Below are positions 39,639 through 39,794 of a DNA stretch of 39,794 nt, in pieces. Each line of letters starts with the position of its first letter. The first letter of the stretch is position 1. A model generated the notes under the pieces. The model made no database searches, had not been told where the DNA came from, and worked only from the letters and a program-made list of their open reading frames with translations. The translations under genes and the position numbers were made by a program. Source of the stretch: Bacteroidaceae bacterium (GTDB taxonomy: Bacteria > Bacteroidota > Bacteroidia > Bacteroidales > Bacteroidaceae); NCBI GenBank assembly GCA_017521285.1, contig JAFXDG010000032.1, forward strand, positions 1 to 39,794, in the 5' to 3' direction.

Positions 39639-39794
39639 CTAATCAAATAGACGGGCCTCTGGCGGTTCCTCCCTTCCACATTTCAGAATCCTCGTCCAGT
39701 CTCTTTCCGGTTCCTCCAAGAAAGTGTAGCAGTTCACGTAATACATGAGCATAATCCTGAACATGGTGGCCAGCCCGGAGAAACTCCACTTGCG
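39639..39794 (-). mobile_element. 3' end of an IS transposase gene (partial)
   Basis: The minus strand from the window edge encodes 51 residues: RKWSFSGLATMFRIMLMYYV, NCYTFLEEPERDWTRILK, and an end EEPPEARLFD followed by a stop. This resembles the C-terminus of DDE transposases of the IS4-like type in Bacteroides. The rest of the element lies outside the window. About 95 bp separate the stop from the junction with the interrupted repeat, a normal distance to an IS end; I could not identify a terminal inverted repeat from one end alone. Confidence 0.7.

Overview
The window is chromosomal DNA of a Bacteroidales bacterium, most likely Bacteroidaceae (Bacteroides or Phocaeicola). This rests on a SusC/SusD pair, Bacteroidetes-type promoters (TTTG about 19-21 bp before TAnnTTTG) in front of many genes, A-rich leaders, DUF4954, DUF4419, DUF4298 and DUF6922 proteins, and GH3/GH43 lipoproteins. 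I see no tRNA, rRNA or CRISPR array.

Layout: 1-1008 is gene-free, with two hairpin repeats, a four-unit palindrome cluster and a weak promoter. 1009-5712 is a SusC/SusD glycan uptake pair. 5713-10627 is a toxin-antitoxin island: a three-gene HipB-HipS-HipT module, a two-gene HipB-HipA module, and a MntA/HepT pair on the minus strand. Between them lie three copies (one half) of one terminator hairpin, a 43-bp remnant of mntA and the C-terminal stub of another gene. 10664-18348 is a tandem promoter array, then hflX-DUF4954, a histidine kinase next to a kinase-like protein lacking the catalytic histidine, and purH. 18452-22831 is mreB-mreC-mreD-mrdA (cell-wall elongation), with no rodA directly downstream. 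22989-23739 is an HI0074/HI0073-type HEPN/nucleotidyltransferase pair. 23876-25588 is a membrane-anchored HTH regulator followed by a small exported protein; both carry phased TTGCAA boxes upstream. 25708-28339 (minus) holds a GH43 lipoprotein, a frameshifted PIN toxin with its probable antitoxin, and an SPFH/band-7 lipoprotein. 28340-29052 is gene-free and holds a second palindrome cluster and a 265-bp inverted repeat. 29053-33849 is an ECF sigma factor with a membrane anti-sigma-like partner, a DUF4419 protein and a DUF6922/AbiEii pair. 33875-39420 holds a small exported protein, a GH3 glucosidase lipoprotein, DUF4298 and a double esterase. 39639 to the end is the 3' end of an IS transposase.

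Six toxin-antitoxin or related pairs occur in about 28 kb, mixed among housekeeping operons. Nearly every long intergenic gap carries an inverted or periodic repeat. These fall into a few structural types: arms built of 7-, 8- or 9-bp quasi-repeats, and groups of four 17-bp units at exact 21-bp spacing, with unrelated sequences from site to site.

The best candidates for an undescribed system are (a) the regulator/exported-protein pair at 23812-25588 with its helically phased operator, and (b) the 21-bp-period four-unit arrays found at three separate loci.
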